NCBI GenBank assembly: GCA_964477815.1
Contig: CAYZEO010000002.1
Location: forward strand, 1-64,000
DNA from: DAOVGZ01 sp964477815
Lineage (GTDB): Bacteria; Babelota; Babeliae; Babelales; Vermiphilaceae
Length of the DNA stretch: 64,000 nucleotides
Reading direction: 5' to 3'
This document shows, one piece after another, positions 16,769 to 24,421 of this stretch (its first letter is position 1; the number at the start of each line of letters is the position of its first letter). The position numbers and the translations under genes are program-made. The notes under the pieces were generated by a model. It ran no database searches, had not been told where the DNA came from, and saw nothing but the letters and a program-made list of their open reading frames with translations.

Positions 16769-16819
16769 GTGTGCCAGAATGCGTATGTTCACTTTTCCAT
16801 TAAAAAAGGAGTTTTTCAA

Positions 16820-19066
16820 ATGGAACAAAAAAAAATAATTCTTTCTTTTTTTGTTTTTTTAAGTCTCACTTTCATTTCTCAGGCAAGTCCTCATGTCCGT
16901 GCACCGAGAGAGGATGGTTCATCCGTTCCTTGTGCGCAGTCCTCTTGCAACGTAGAAATCGACTCAATTCGGCAATGTGTTTGCTCAATGAATTCAACTC
17001 TTAATACACTTGTTACGCAAGGACTTGGAGAATGTCGTGCCACGACAATAACAAACAGTGACCAAGAAAATGGGGTAATCACTTTATCTACTGATGGCAA
17101 CTACAGATTAGGTGAAGATATAAGCTATCCAATTGTCATTGACTCAAATGATGTGTGCCTTAATCTTTGTTGTCGCTCTATTGAAATAAGTAACCCTGCC
17201 TATACTGCCATTAGAATAACCTCGGGAAAACGAGGAATTCGAATAACTAATGGGCGAATCGGAAGTATTTCTGGTCCTGGATCGGGAAGTGGCATACTGG
17301 TCAACAGTGGCGTTTCAAAGATTCATCTTGCTCAGTTGGAGATTTTCAATTTTGGGTACGGAGTAAAATTTGAAGGCACACACGGAAATGAAATAATCGA
17401 AAGTGAATTGGTTGCGATCGATTTCACGGCCTGCTCCGTTGGCGTCAGAATGGATCACTCAAATGACAATAGAATAGAACAGTGTAATGCCACTCACTGT
17501 CTCCGAATCGGCTTTGATCTCGTTCAGTGCGAAGGAAACTGCATTGTTGATTGCAAAGCAGTAGAAACAGTTGGCCCACAAACAGTTATAGGTTTTAGAT
17601 CAGAAAGCGGAAGCGGCAATCTCTTTAAAGAATGTGTAGCAAAAAAATCAAAAGTATCTGCCGTGGAATTTTCCAACAAAGCATATGGCTTCTTGTTGAC
17701 TGGTACAGAGAATGACTCAAAAATTGTTGATTGTATTGTGAATGAAGTTGAAACAGAACAACTAGAAACTAGCAGTGCTCTGGCCTATGGAATAGCACTC
17801 GAACCAACCCTTTTCCCTGAAGAACAAATTTTTGATGCTATTTATCAAGCAGAAACTCCATTAATAGAGGGTGACAATCGCACTATTGCTTGGTCTCCAA
17901 ATGAACGATATATGGCATCTTCAGCAAATATAGGACTGCAAATTCACAGAAATGACTACACGAATTTAGTCACTTTAATTAAATATAATGTTGCAAGCTA
18001 CAATCATGGTGATGCTGTTTGGTCGCCCGATGGGCATTCCCTCATTTTAACTGACAGCAGAGACGATGCGACAACCATATATCTTTTTAGCTTTAATGAA
18101 AGTGATGTAATTCTTTTACAGTCGATAGGATTCTCTACCTCTCCCGATGTAATGTCAGTCGCATGGTCACCAGACGGTCAATATGTGGCATTTGGCCTTC
18201 CTCAAGATATTCACCTTTACAGATTTACCGGCACATCACTGATCCAAATTCCAGTTCCAGCAGGATTTATTGGTAATTTAAACGGACAAGACATACGTTC
18301 TCTTTCCTGGTCTCCCGATGGATTGTACCTTGTTGCGGGAAGTGATGTAGCGGGAAATGACACAGGAAAAGTAACTCTCTTTACCTTTGATGGAAGAAAC
18401 CTAAGAAATGTTACCGATCTAACTCTCAGTGGAACAGTATTGGCGATAGAATGGTCGCCAAGTGGAAAAGTTGTGGCCGCAGGAACAGGTAACAATGTTA
18501 ATAGCGATGGTCACCTATACCTTATTGACTTCGAACAAACCTCCTTTTCAATAATGGACGACACCAATATTGGAGAGACTGTGAATAGCGTTTCATGGTC
18601 GCCTTATGGAAAATATATTACAATAACTCATCGAGGAACAATGAACATGTTTGGTTTTGATGGAGAAAAAGCAACTTCAATAACAAGTTATAATTTTAAT
18701 TTTGCTTACACTGACTGGTCACCAAGTGGAGCCTTTTTGGTCGCAGCCCGAACTTTTGATAAAGTTTATTCCTACCAAGTAATGACAACGCCGGTAGACT
18801 GTTTGATAGCAGGCTGTAAAGTGTGTGGAGTATTAGCTTTTAAACCATTTGTTGGAACAGGAATGATAGGCGGACTAGAACCGTATTATTTTGAAAATAT
18901 TTCCTGTAATAACGAGGTTGACTATGCTTATGGAATACCAAATGTATTTCACGCTGATCATAATACCATGAGGCCATTTGATAATATTGCATCACAAATT
19001 CCTCGATTCATAAGAAGATGGGGAAATGCTGTTATTCTTTACGGACCTCGAATGGCGATGGCATAG
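16820..19066 (+). CDS. Large exported beta-helix protein with an inserted seven-bladed propeller
   Basis: 748 residues from ATG 16820, with AAAAAAGGAG upstream. The signal peptide ends about ISQAS. Residues about 60-330 look like a right-handed parallel beta-helix of the NosD/pectate-lyase type: short repeats such as GIRITNGRIGSI, GNEIIESEL, DNRIEQCNAT, GNCIVDCKAV and GNLFKECVAKKS. Then come seven WSP(D/N/S/Y)-type motifs spaced about 45-55 residues apart, the signature of a WD40/TolB-like propeller. The last about 90 residues return to the beta-helix style and end with RRWGNAVILYGPRMAMA. Many Cys residues suggest an oxidising compartment. Probably a surface or periplasmic binding protein; partner unknown. 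Confidence 0.8.
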   Translation: MEQKKIILSFFVFLSLTFISQASPHVRAPREDGSSVPCAQSSCNVEIDSIRQCVCSMNSTLNTLVTQGLGECRATTITNSDQENGVITLSTDGNYRLGEDISYPIVIDSNDVCLNLCCRSIEISNPAYTAIRITSGKRGIRITNGRIGSISGPGSGSGILVNSGVSKIHLAQLEIFNFGYGVKFEGTHGNEIIESELVAIDFTACSVGVRMDHSNDNRIEQCNATHCLRIGFDLVQCEGNCIVDCKAVETVGPQTVIGFRSESGSGNLFKECVAKKSKVSAVEFSNKAYGFLLTGTENDSKIVDCIVNEVETEQLETSSALAYGIALEPTLFPEEQIFDAIYQAETPLIEGDNRTIAWSPNERYMASSANIGLQIHRNDYTNLVTLIKYNVASYNHGDAVWSPDGHSLILTDSRDDATTIYLFSFNESDVILLQSIGFSTSPDVMSVAWSPDGQYVAFGLPQDIHLYRFTGTSLIQIPVPAGFIGNLNGQDIRSLSWSPDGLYLVAGSDVAGNDTGKVTLFTFDGRNLRNVTDLTLSGTVLAIEWSPSGKVVAAGTGNNVNSDGHLYLIDFEQTSFSIMDDTNIGETVNSVSWSPYGKYITITHRGTMNMFGFDGEKATSITSYNFNFAYTDWSPSGAFLVAARTFDKVYSYQVMTTPVDCLIAGCKVCGVLAFKPFVGTGMIGGLEPYYFENISCNNEVDYAYGIPNVFHADHNTMRPFDNIASQIPRFIRRWGNAVILYGPRMAMA

Positions 19067-19087
19067 AGCTACCAAATCAATAGATCC

Positions 19088-19119
19088 AAAAAGGAGCCCT
19101 TTAAAAAGGGCTCCTTTTT
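19088..19119 (+). terminator. Strong intrinsic terminator
   Basis: Near-perfect 15-bp inverted repeat (AAAAAGGAGCCC... with ...GGGCTCCTTTTT) ending in five T residues, just after the 748-residue gene. Confidence 0.9.
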
Positions 19120-19137
19120 CTAAGACAATTTTTAGTC

Positions 19138-19143
19138 TATACT
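19138..19143 (+). promoter_or_regulatory. Possible -10 element for rplI-dnaB-ruvC
   Basis: TATACT 58 bases before the rplI ATG; the -35 position would fall within the preceding terminator T-run (TTTTTC). Weak but well placed. Confidence 0.35.
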
Positions 19144-19200
19144 GTAAGCAAGTTCAAAGAAGAGTAATTTAAATAACTTACTTTAAAAAGAGTATTCATT

Positions 19201-19647
19201 ATGAGAGTTTTTCTTTTCAAAGACATAGAAAAAGTTGGAATGGCAGGCGAAATTGTCAAGGTAAAACCAGGATTTGCTTCCAATTTCCTTATTCCCAAAA
19301 AACTTGCTGTTATACTTACTCCAAAAAACGAAGTTTTTTATCAAGCAAAAGTAAAAAATGTTGAGCATCGAAAAGAGGTTATTTCAAGCAAAACATCTAT
19401 GCTTGCAGAAAAAATTAAACAACTCGTTTTGACCCTCAAAAGAAAAACTCACGACGATGGAAGGCTGTACGGCGCAGTTAATGGTAGTGAAATTGCTGAA
19501 CTACTAACAAAACATGGTGTTAGCGTGGCAAAAAACCAAGTCGAATTTGGAAAGTCTATTAAGGCAACAGGAAGCCATAAAGTTACCATCAAACTTTCTT
19601 CAAAGCTTCAACCACAACTAACACTTAAGGTCATTTCAGAAAAATAA
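19201..19647 (+). CDS. rplI: 50S ribosomal protein L9
   Basis: 148 residues, the normal length. The N-terminal domain carries the L9 signature MRVFLFKDIEKVGMAGEIV then VKPGFASNFLIPKKLA, followed by a long connecting helix (about 45-75) and the C-terminal domain with KRKTHDDGRLYGAVNGSEIAE. It binds 23S rRNA near the L1 stalk base. rplI is followed 28 bases later by dnaB, a common bacterial neighbourhood. Confidence 0.95.
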   Translation: MRVFLFKDIEKVGMAGEIVKVKPGFASNFLIPKKLAVILTPKNEVFYQAKVKNVEHRKEVISSKTSMLAEKIKQLVLTLKRKTHDDGRLYGAVNGSEIAELLTKHGVSVAKNQVEFGKSIKATGSHKVTIKLSSKLQPQLTLKVISEK

Positions 19648-19675
19648 ACTTTTTTACTTGTTTTGAGGCACTTTC

Positions 19676-21049
19676 ATGCACAAGGCGCCACAGCGCACAC
19701 AAAAAAAACATATCAACACAGAACACGTGCTGGGCAGATCTTTGCCGGCAAATCTTGATGCTGAGCGAGCGGTGTTGGGGGCTCTACTTTTGAATGACGA
19801 GACGCTACAACAAGTCTCTGAAACTCTTTTGCCAAACGATTTTTACAATCCTCAACACAAAATTATTTACGAAACGATTCTAGAAATTTCTCAGAGATTT
19901 TCACGAATTGATCTTGTCACTCTTCAGGATGAATTAAAAAAGAAAAAAAGGCTTGATTCGATCGGTGGCGTAACCTACCTTTTATCGCTCCAAGAAGAGA
20001 TTCCGTCTCTTGGTCTTGTTGAACAACACGCGCGAATCATTAAAGAAAAAGCAATTCTACGAGAATTAATTGACTCCGCGACCGGCATCATTACAAATTG
20101 TTACGATCAAGATGACGAAAACATCTCTGCTGTTTTAGATGAGGCAGAAAAAACAATTTTTCAGATCGCCAACAAAAGAACTAGTCAAAGTTTTGTTCAA
20201 CTGAACATATGGTTAAAAAAAACATTCCAACACCTTTCGGATATTAAAAGCCATAGCAAAGGAGTTACAGGCATTCCCTCCGGATATAAGAAACTTGACA
20301 GTATGTCTTCTGGTTTTCAAAACGGAGATTTTATTGTTCTTGCGGCACGTCCCTCAATGGGAAAAACGGCACTATCTCTTTCCATCGCAAGTCACGCAGC
20401 AAAAAACGGAATCACTACAGGTTTTTTCTCCCTTGAAATGTCTGCCGAACAATTAACTCTGCGCCTACTTTCTGCAGAGTCCGGAATTGCGCATCACAAT
20501 ATAAGAAACGCAACAATAAGTTCAGAAGAATGGGTTGGTCTTACTAATGTTGCGGCAGAACTTGCACAGATGAAACTTTTTATAGATGATACTGCAATGC
20601 TCAGTATTATGGATTTGCGAGCAAAGGCACGAAAACTAAAAGCCGAACATGGCCTACAATTTCTTGTTATTGACTACCTCCAATTGTTGCATTCAAGCAA
20701 GCGTCACGAAAATCGACACCAAGAAGTTTCGCAGATTTCAAGGTCATTGAAAGCACTTGCAAAAGAGTTAGAAATTCCCGTTCTTTCACTTTCTCAACTT
20801 TCTAGAGCTGTAGAAAATCGGATGGACAAGAGGCCAATGCTTTCCGATCTACGAGAATCTGGTGCAATAGAACAGGACGCAGATCTGATAATGTTTTTAT
20901 ATCGTGACATTGTATACAATTCAGATGCCGAAAATCCTGCACTTTCTGAATTAATTATCGGAAAACAACGCAATGGTCCAACAGGAACTGTTTTTCTGAA
21001 CTTTTCTAAAGAGTTAACCAAATTTGAAAATATGGAGCAGGAGTACTAA
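19676..21049 (+). CDS. dnaB: Replicative DNA helicase DnaB
   Basis: 457 residues. The N-terminal helical domain (NLDAERAVLGALLLND) and linker precede the RecA-like motor: Walker A ARPSMGKT at 224-231, GFFSLEMSAEQL, Walker B FLVIDYLQLL, and the arginine-finger region LSQLSRAVENRMDKRPMLSDLRESGAIEQDAD. It forms the hexamer that unwinds DNA at the fork. No intein is present. Ends 22 bases before the ruvC ATG. Confidence 0.97.
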   Translation: MHKAPQRTQKKHINTEHVLGRSLPANLDAERAVLGALLLNDETLQQVSETLLPNDFYNPQHKIIYETILEISQRFSRIDLVTLQDELKKKKRLDSIGGVTYLLSLQEEIPSLGLVEQHARIIKEKAILRELIDSATGIITNCYDQDDENISAVLDEAEKTIFQIANKRTSQSFVQLNIWLKKTFQHLSDIKSHSKGVTGIPSGYKKLDSMSSGFQNGDFIVLAARPSMGKTALSLSIASHAAKNGITTGFFSLEMSAEQLTLRLLSAESGIAHHNIRNATISSEEWVGLTNVAAELAQMKLFIDDTAMLSIMDLRAKARKLKAEHGLQFLVIDYLQLLHSSKRHENRHQEVSQISRSLKALAKELEIPVLSLSQLSRAVENRMDKRPMLSDLRESGAIEQDADLIMFLYRDIVYNSDAENPALSELIIGKQRNGPTGTVFLNFSKELTKFENMEQEY

Positions 21050-21071
21050 AGTAAATCAAAAAGGAGAGCCT

Positions 21072-21557
21072 ATGACCATTCTTGGCATCGACCCTGGTTT
21101 ACGCTTTGCCGGTTTTGCAGTTTTGAAAAAAGAAAAAGGTCGCTCTTTTTTACTTGACCATGGTTGTCTCACTTTACAACAATCAAAATCCATTCAAGAA
21201 CGAATTCATATTTTTTATACTGTTTTCTCTGAAAAAATAAAACATTTTGGCGTAACAGATATAGCGCTGGAAACACCGTTTTTAGGTAAAAATGCACAAA
21301 ATTTTTTAAAACTTGGCTATGTGCGTGGCACACTATATCTTCTTTCAGCACAAAACAGCTGTATGATTCACGAATTCTCTCCAAGAGAGGTCAAACGCTC
21401 TATTACAGGCTTTGGAGGAGCCAGCAAAGAGCAAGTTGCCAGAATTATTCTGAAACTTTTCCCAACAATGAAACCTCCAAAAAGAGACGATGTAACAGAT
21501 GCGCTCGCTGTCACATTGTGCGGTCTATGGAAAAATAAAAATTCCTATTTTATGTAA
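21072..21557 (+). CDS. ruvC: Holliday junction resolvase RuvC
   Basis: 161 residues from ATG 21072 with AAAGGAG nine bases upstream; the frame is open further upstream into dnaB but lacks a start signal. The acidic catalytic residues are visible as Asp7 (GIDPG), Glu67 (ALETPF), Asp139/140 and Asp143 (KRDDVTDALAV). It cuts four-way junctions made by recombination in the cytoplasm. No ruvA or ruvB lies in this window. Slightly short C terminus but complete fold. Confidence 0.95.
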   Translation: MTILGIDPGLRFAGFAVLKKEKGRSFLLDHGCLTLQQSKSIQERIHIFYTVFSEKIKHFGVTDIALETPFLGKNAQNFLKLGYVRGTLYLLSAQNSCMIHEFSPREVKRSITGFGGASKEQVARIILKLFPTMKPPKRDDVTDALAVTLCGLWKNKNSYFM

Positions 21558-21657
21558 TTTGTTGTTTTTATTTATCTTTTTTATGTATGGTATTAAAAAT
21601 TTGTAAAGAGGGGGGAGATAAGAGGCCTTGAAAGCAGGGAAGCGAAAGGAGCCTCGC

Positions 21658-22158
21658 ATGAAAAATTTGAATATTTCAGAGTTGAAACAAAAAAAATTTT
21701 CTTCATCAACAATCAGTAAAGAAATGCAACAAGCTCGCCACATCAGAGAACCATTTTCGGACATAGATATCCTCGACATACAAGATATCTTTTTAAAAAA
21801 TGGACTACATTATATTAAGGTTGACGATTTGACATCAGGAAGAGAACTCGTCAACCTGTTTCTTGATTCACTGAACTACTACAGCAACGTCGCGTGTCTT
21901 ACAACATCAAACTACCCACTTTATAGCAAAGCAACAAATCTTTATAACGAACTTGAGCAAGGCGGCTACTTGCAATCCAACTTCCAATTAAAAATAGAAG
22001 AGTTTTTTCTTGAACAGTTTTACTACGACTTTGTCTGGGTTGAAGCAACTCGAGAACTTGTGCGCAGTGAATGGACAACCGCCTGTTTTCGCCAGATGAA
22101 ACATTTCAAACTTGATCAACTCATACCAATCTTAATTGTATCGTATGATAAAGGCTGA
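21658..22158 (+). CDS. Cytoplasmic protein of unknown function
   Basis: 166 residues from ATG 21658 with AAAGGAG at 21645-21651. No signal peptide or membrane segment. The middle contains GLHYIKVDDLTSGRELVNLFLDSLNY and then VACLTTSNYPLYSKA, a strand-helix-strand arrangement that loosely recalls P-loop or RecA-like folds but has no Walker motif. The C-terminal third is rich in Phe, Tyr and Trp. The reading frame directly after its stop continues in another phase (see 22161-22310), so the true product could be longer. No confident family. Confidence 0.65.
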   Translation: MKNLNISELKQKKFSSSTISKEMQQARHIREPFSDIDILDIQDIFLKNGLHYIKVDDLTSGRELVNLFLDSLNYYSNVACLTTSNYPLYSKATNLYNELEQGGYLQSNFQLKIEEFFLEQFYYDFVWVEATRELVRSEWTTACFRQMKHFKLDQLIPILIVSYDKG

Positions 22159-22160
22159 AT

Positions 22161-22310
22161 ATTTTTTCTTTTCAAGCTGAACACCGCGCCAAAAAGATGC
22201 AAAAAGTCGAGAACGCCTTCGCAAAAATACACCTCGACCCACAACTATACTTAAATCAAAAGTTTTCAATAGCGCCCAAATTTGAGCGCTATTTTTCTTG
22301 GATCAACTAA
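22161..22310 (+). CDS. Candidate small ORF or frameshifted tail of the preceding gene
   Basis: A frame open from 22152 to the TAA at 22308-22310 encodes about 50 protein-like residues (ending NQKFSIAPKFERYFSWIN). The first in-frame ATG is 22197 (37 residues). An ATT at 22161 sits six bases after AAAGG and could start a 49-residue protein. Alternatively a -1 frameshift at the AAA before the TGA of the upstream gene would fuse the two. Its last codons overlap the hairpin at 22268. It is too short to assign. Confidence 0.3.
   Translation: MFSFQAEHRAKKMQKVENAFAKIHLDPQLYLNQKFSIAPKFERYFSWIN
22268..22297 (+). terminator. Intrinsic terminator
   Basis: AATAGCGC (22268-22275) pairs with GCGCTATT (22286-22293), loop 10 bases, then TTTTC. 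It closes the rplI-dnaB-ruvC-unknown unit. Confidence 0.75.
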
Positions 22311-22568
22311 AAATAAAATTTCCCTTAGAACTGTAAACAGAAAAGTATGCTTCACATACTGACCAGAGTATGAAACCTCCAAATTCGGGCATTCGTTCAA
22401 TAAAAGAGGGGTTGAAAAGAATAAGATCGGCCCCCAGAGGCTTTTGCCCTTATGCGAATCTGATAATGTATATTATGTAAAAAGTATACGGGGTCTTTGA
22501 AAAAAGAATTTATGTTTTTTATAGAAGAAAAGAAGTAGGAAATTTCAACTACTTTTAAAATAGTACAC
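22311..22568. other. Intergenic stretch, nothing recognised
   Basis: About 260 AT-rich bases between a rightward terminator and the end of a leftward gene. No tRNA fold, repeat or plausible long reading frame was seen. Confidence 0.5.
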
Positions 22569-22994
22569 TCAAAATTTTGAGTCAATAAAAAGAAGAAATT
22601 TCTCATTACTTTTTGTCGCTGTGATTTTTCTTACTATAAAATTCCTGCTTTTATAGTTCCATTCTTTGCTGACAACAATATCATAATTCTTTTTTTTGCT
22701 TAAAGCCTCTAGGTAATATCTAGAGGGTAAATAAGAACTGAAAAATCTCAATTGTGGATTTTCTCTTTCCTTGATGATCTTATCGCAAACACAAAGAACC
22801 TTTATTGTTTTCTTGTCTGGCTTGCCCTTTTCTTTTTGCTCACGCAAAAACTCTTTTCTTGCTGTCTCTCGCAAAAATTTGACTTTGCTTGTCGGAAGAG
22901 CGTCAACATTCCTATACATAGCTACAACCTTAGAACAACAAAAAATCAGCAACATCAAAAATATTTTTGAAAAATCAATTTTCATATTCGCCAA
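22569..22994 (-). CDS. Small secreted basic protein
   Basis: 141 residues if started at TTG 22994, which has AAGGAG four bases upstream; an ATG three codons later (22985) is an alternative with poorer spacing. A signal peptide (IFLMLLIFCCSKVVA) is followed by a Lys/Arg-rich domain containing KTIKVLCVCDKIIKERENPQ and ending in beta-like strands. No family is recognised. It lies downstream of an unusual leader with two promoters and a terminator (23056-23275), so expression may be attenuated. Confidence 0.65.
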   Translation of the reverse strand: MANMKIDFSKIFLMLLIFCCSKVVAMYRNVDALPTSKVKFLRETARKEFLREQKEKGKPDKKTIKVLCVCDKIIKERENPQLRFFSSYLPSRYYLEALSKKKNYDIVVSKEWNYKSRNFIVRKITATKSNEKFLLFIDSKF

Positions 22995-23064
22995 AATACT
23001 CCTTATATAGATAGAAAGTAAAATACCACGCCTGTTCTCCTTGAAAAAATTTCTCGTAAAAAAT

Positions 23065-23094
23065 CCATCGCACTGACCGAAGTCAATGCGATGG
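23065..23094 (-). terminator. Intrinsic terminator with UUCG tetraloop
   Basis: A 13-bp stem (23065-23077 with 23082-23094, one mismatch); read leftward the loop is TTCG closed by C-G, and the stem is followed by ATTTTTT. It lies between the recF end and the gene at 22994. Confidence 0.8.
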
Positions 23095-23160
23095 AAAAAA
23101 GGAGAGTAGTAATGAAGCCTTAGTTAAACGCATTGATCATATCCAACCAATACAGAATTA

Positions 23161-23188
23161 ATGATAAAACATATTTCAGAAATGTCAA
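23161..23188 (-). promoter_or_regulatory. Second minus-strand promoter in the recF downstream region
   Basis: Read leftward: TTGACA (23188-23183), 16 bases, TATCAT (23166-23161). The same -35 and -10 hexamers as the promoter at 23247-23275. Confidence 0.55.
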
Positions 23189-23246
23189 ACTTTTCAATTA
23201 AATTAAATGTAATTATTTCAATAAATGCTCTACCATATTAGCTAAT

Positions 23247-23275
23247 ATGATAGGTCCGCTCTCCCCTTCTGTCAA
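23247..23275 (-). promoter_or_regulatory. Consensus promoter for a leftward transcript
   Basis: Read leftward: TTGACA (23275-23270), 17 bases, TATCAT (23252-23247). It lies 42 bases after the recF stop, with no coding gene for about 250 bases. Confidence 0.65.
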
Positions 23276-23316
23276 GCCAAAACAAAGAAGAAGGTGGTAT
23301 TTCTCCAATGATTATT

Positions 23317-24408
23317 TCAGTTTGTCAATCGAACTATTTTTGCCCCAAGAGACTTGATAAGCAGTTCAAAAGGTCCTTTTTGGGAAGGAGAAGTGAAAAT
23401 CTTCTGATTTGGCAGGATCGACAAAAAGTCAGCTAAAACGCGCAACCGTTTTGGATCAAAGTCTGTCATAAAGTCATCAAGCAAAAGTACTGAGGCCCCT
23501 CGTCGCTGCTCAAGAACTCGCAACTGAGCAACCTTAAGCAAAAGAACTGTCAGCTTTTGTTGACCTCGCGAAGCAAACTGCTTAGATTTTTTTCCCTGAA
23601 AGCTGATAACAATATCGTCCAGATGCGCTCCAAAAAGTGATCGTCCAAATCGATTCTCCTGCTCGAAAAAATCTAAACCAACTTGATGCTCCATAAAAGA
23701 ATTAAAATTAAAATCTAAGCTATTTTTTTTTGATCTGTATTCAAGTCGAACCTCAATTTTTTCATCAAATGTTTGCGCAAGCACATCGTTAACTATTTCC
23801 TGAAACTGAGCAAGCAGACCCACTCGCCTTTCCTGCAAGTACCTCGACTTGTGCCATAATTGCTCTGTCCAAAGCTCATACAACTCTTTGGTACACCTTC
23901 TTGTCTGCAGCAAACTATTTCTATTGAGTAAAACCTTTTTAAAAGATCGCATCTCAAGTGAATAGTTTTGATCACCAAGCAAAATTGCCTGATCGATAAA
24001 CTGACGACGACCGTCCGGCCCACCTTTAATCAAAAAAAGGTCATCTTCCGTGAGTGTAATGACCCGATAGTGGTCCATTAACTCTTTAAAAGATGTAACA
24101 ACTTTTTTATTCAATTTCACAGAGCGTTTTTTTTGTTCAAAGCCAACTTGTAAGTTATGACAAACTTTTTGTTCATCGCCCAAAGAAAAAAGGGCTTTAG
24201 CAAAAAAACCTGTTTGACTAAATTGTATCAAATCCTGCGGACAGGACGTTCGAAACGAGCGCAAATAACAAAGGTAGTGCAAAGCCTCTAACAACGAACT
24301 TTTGCCCGTCCCATTCTCCCCCTGAACTAAGACGATTTTACTATCAAGGTTAACAACCTTTTGTGAAAAACAACGAAAATTTTTTATCTCAATATTTTTC
24401 AGTTGCAC
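23317..24408 (-). CDS. recF: Recombination and gap-repair ATPase RecF
   Basis: 363 residues. It starts with the SMC-like N terminus MQLKNIEIKNFRCF, Walker A GENGTGKSS at 30-38, the QFIDQAI segment after GGPDGRR, the signature-like FASRGQQKLTVLLLKVAQL, and Walker B VLLLDDFMTDFDPKR. RecF loads RecA at single-strand gaps with RecO and RecR. It follows dnaN with a 13-base gap, the classical order, but dnaA and gyrB are not adjacent here. Confidence 0.95.
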   Translation of the reverse strand: MQLKNIEIKNFRCFSQKVVNLDSKIVLVQGENGTGKSSLLEALHYLCYLRSFRTSCPQDLIQFSQTGFFAKALFSLGDEQKVCHNLQVGFEQKKRSVKLNKKVVTSFKELMDHYRVITLTEDDLFLIKGGPDGRRQFIDQAILLGDQNYSLEMRSFKKVLLNRNSLLQTRRCTKELYELWTEQLWHKSRYLQERRVGLLAQFQEIVNDVLAQTFDEKIEVRLEYRSKKNSLDFNFNSFMEHQVGLDFFEQENRFGRSLFGAHLDDIVISFQGKKSKQFASRGQQKLTVLLLKVAQLRVLEQRRGASVLLLDDFMTDFDPKRLRVLADFLSILPNQKIFTSPSQKGPFELLIKSLGAKIVRLTN

Positions 24409-24421
24409 AACTATCTGACTG

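Larger units (their letters stand above)
23056..23240 (-). ncRNA. Candidate noncoding RNA or attenuated leader
   Basis: On the minus strand a consensus promoter (23247-23275) predicts a start near 23240, and a stable terminator with a UUCG loop lies at 23065-23094, giving a discrete transcript of about 180 bases with no ORF longer than seven codons. An 8-base segment at 23129-23136 is complementary to part of the terminator stem (23083-23090), so an alternative anti-terminator fold is possible. A second promoter at 23161-23188 would give a shorter form. Either a stand-alone small RNA or the leader of the gene at 22994. Confidence 0.5.

Noticed and set aside
23221..23260. tRNA-like D arm (TTAGCTAATATGGTAGAGCA read leftward)
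   Set aside because: No anticodon stem, no T arm (GGTTCGA) and no matching acceptor strand downstream; the bases are better explained as the -10 and start region of a promoter.
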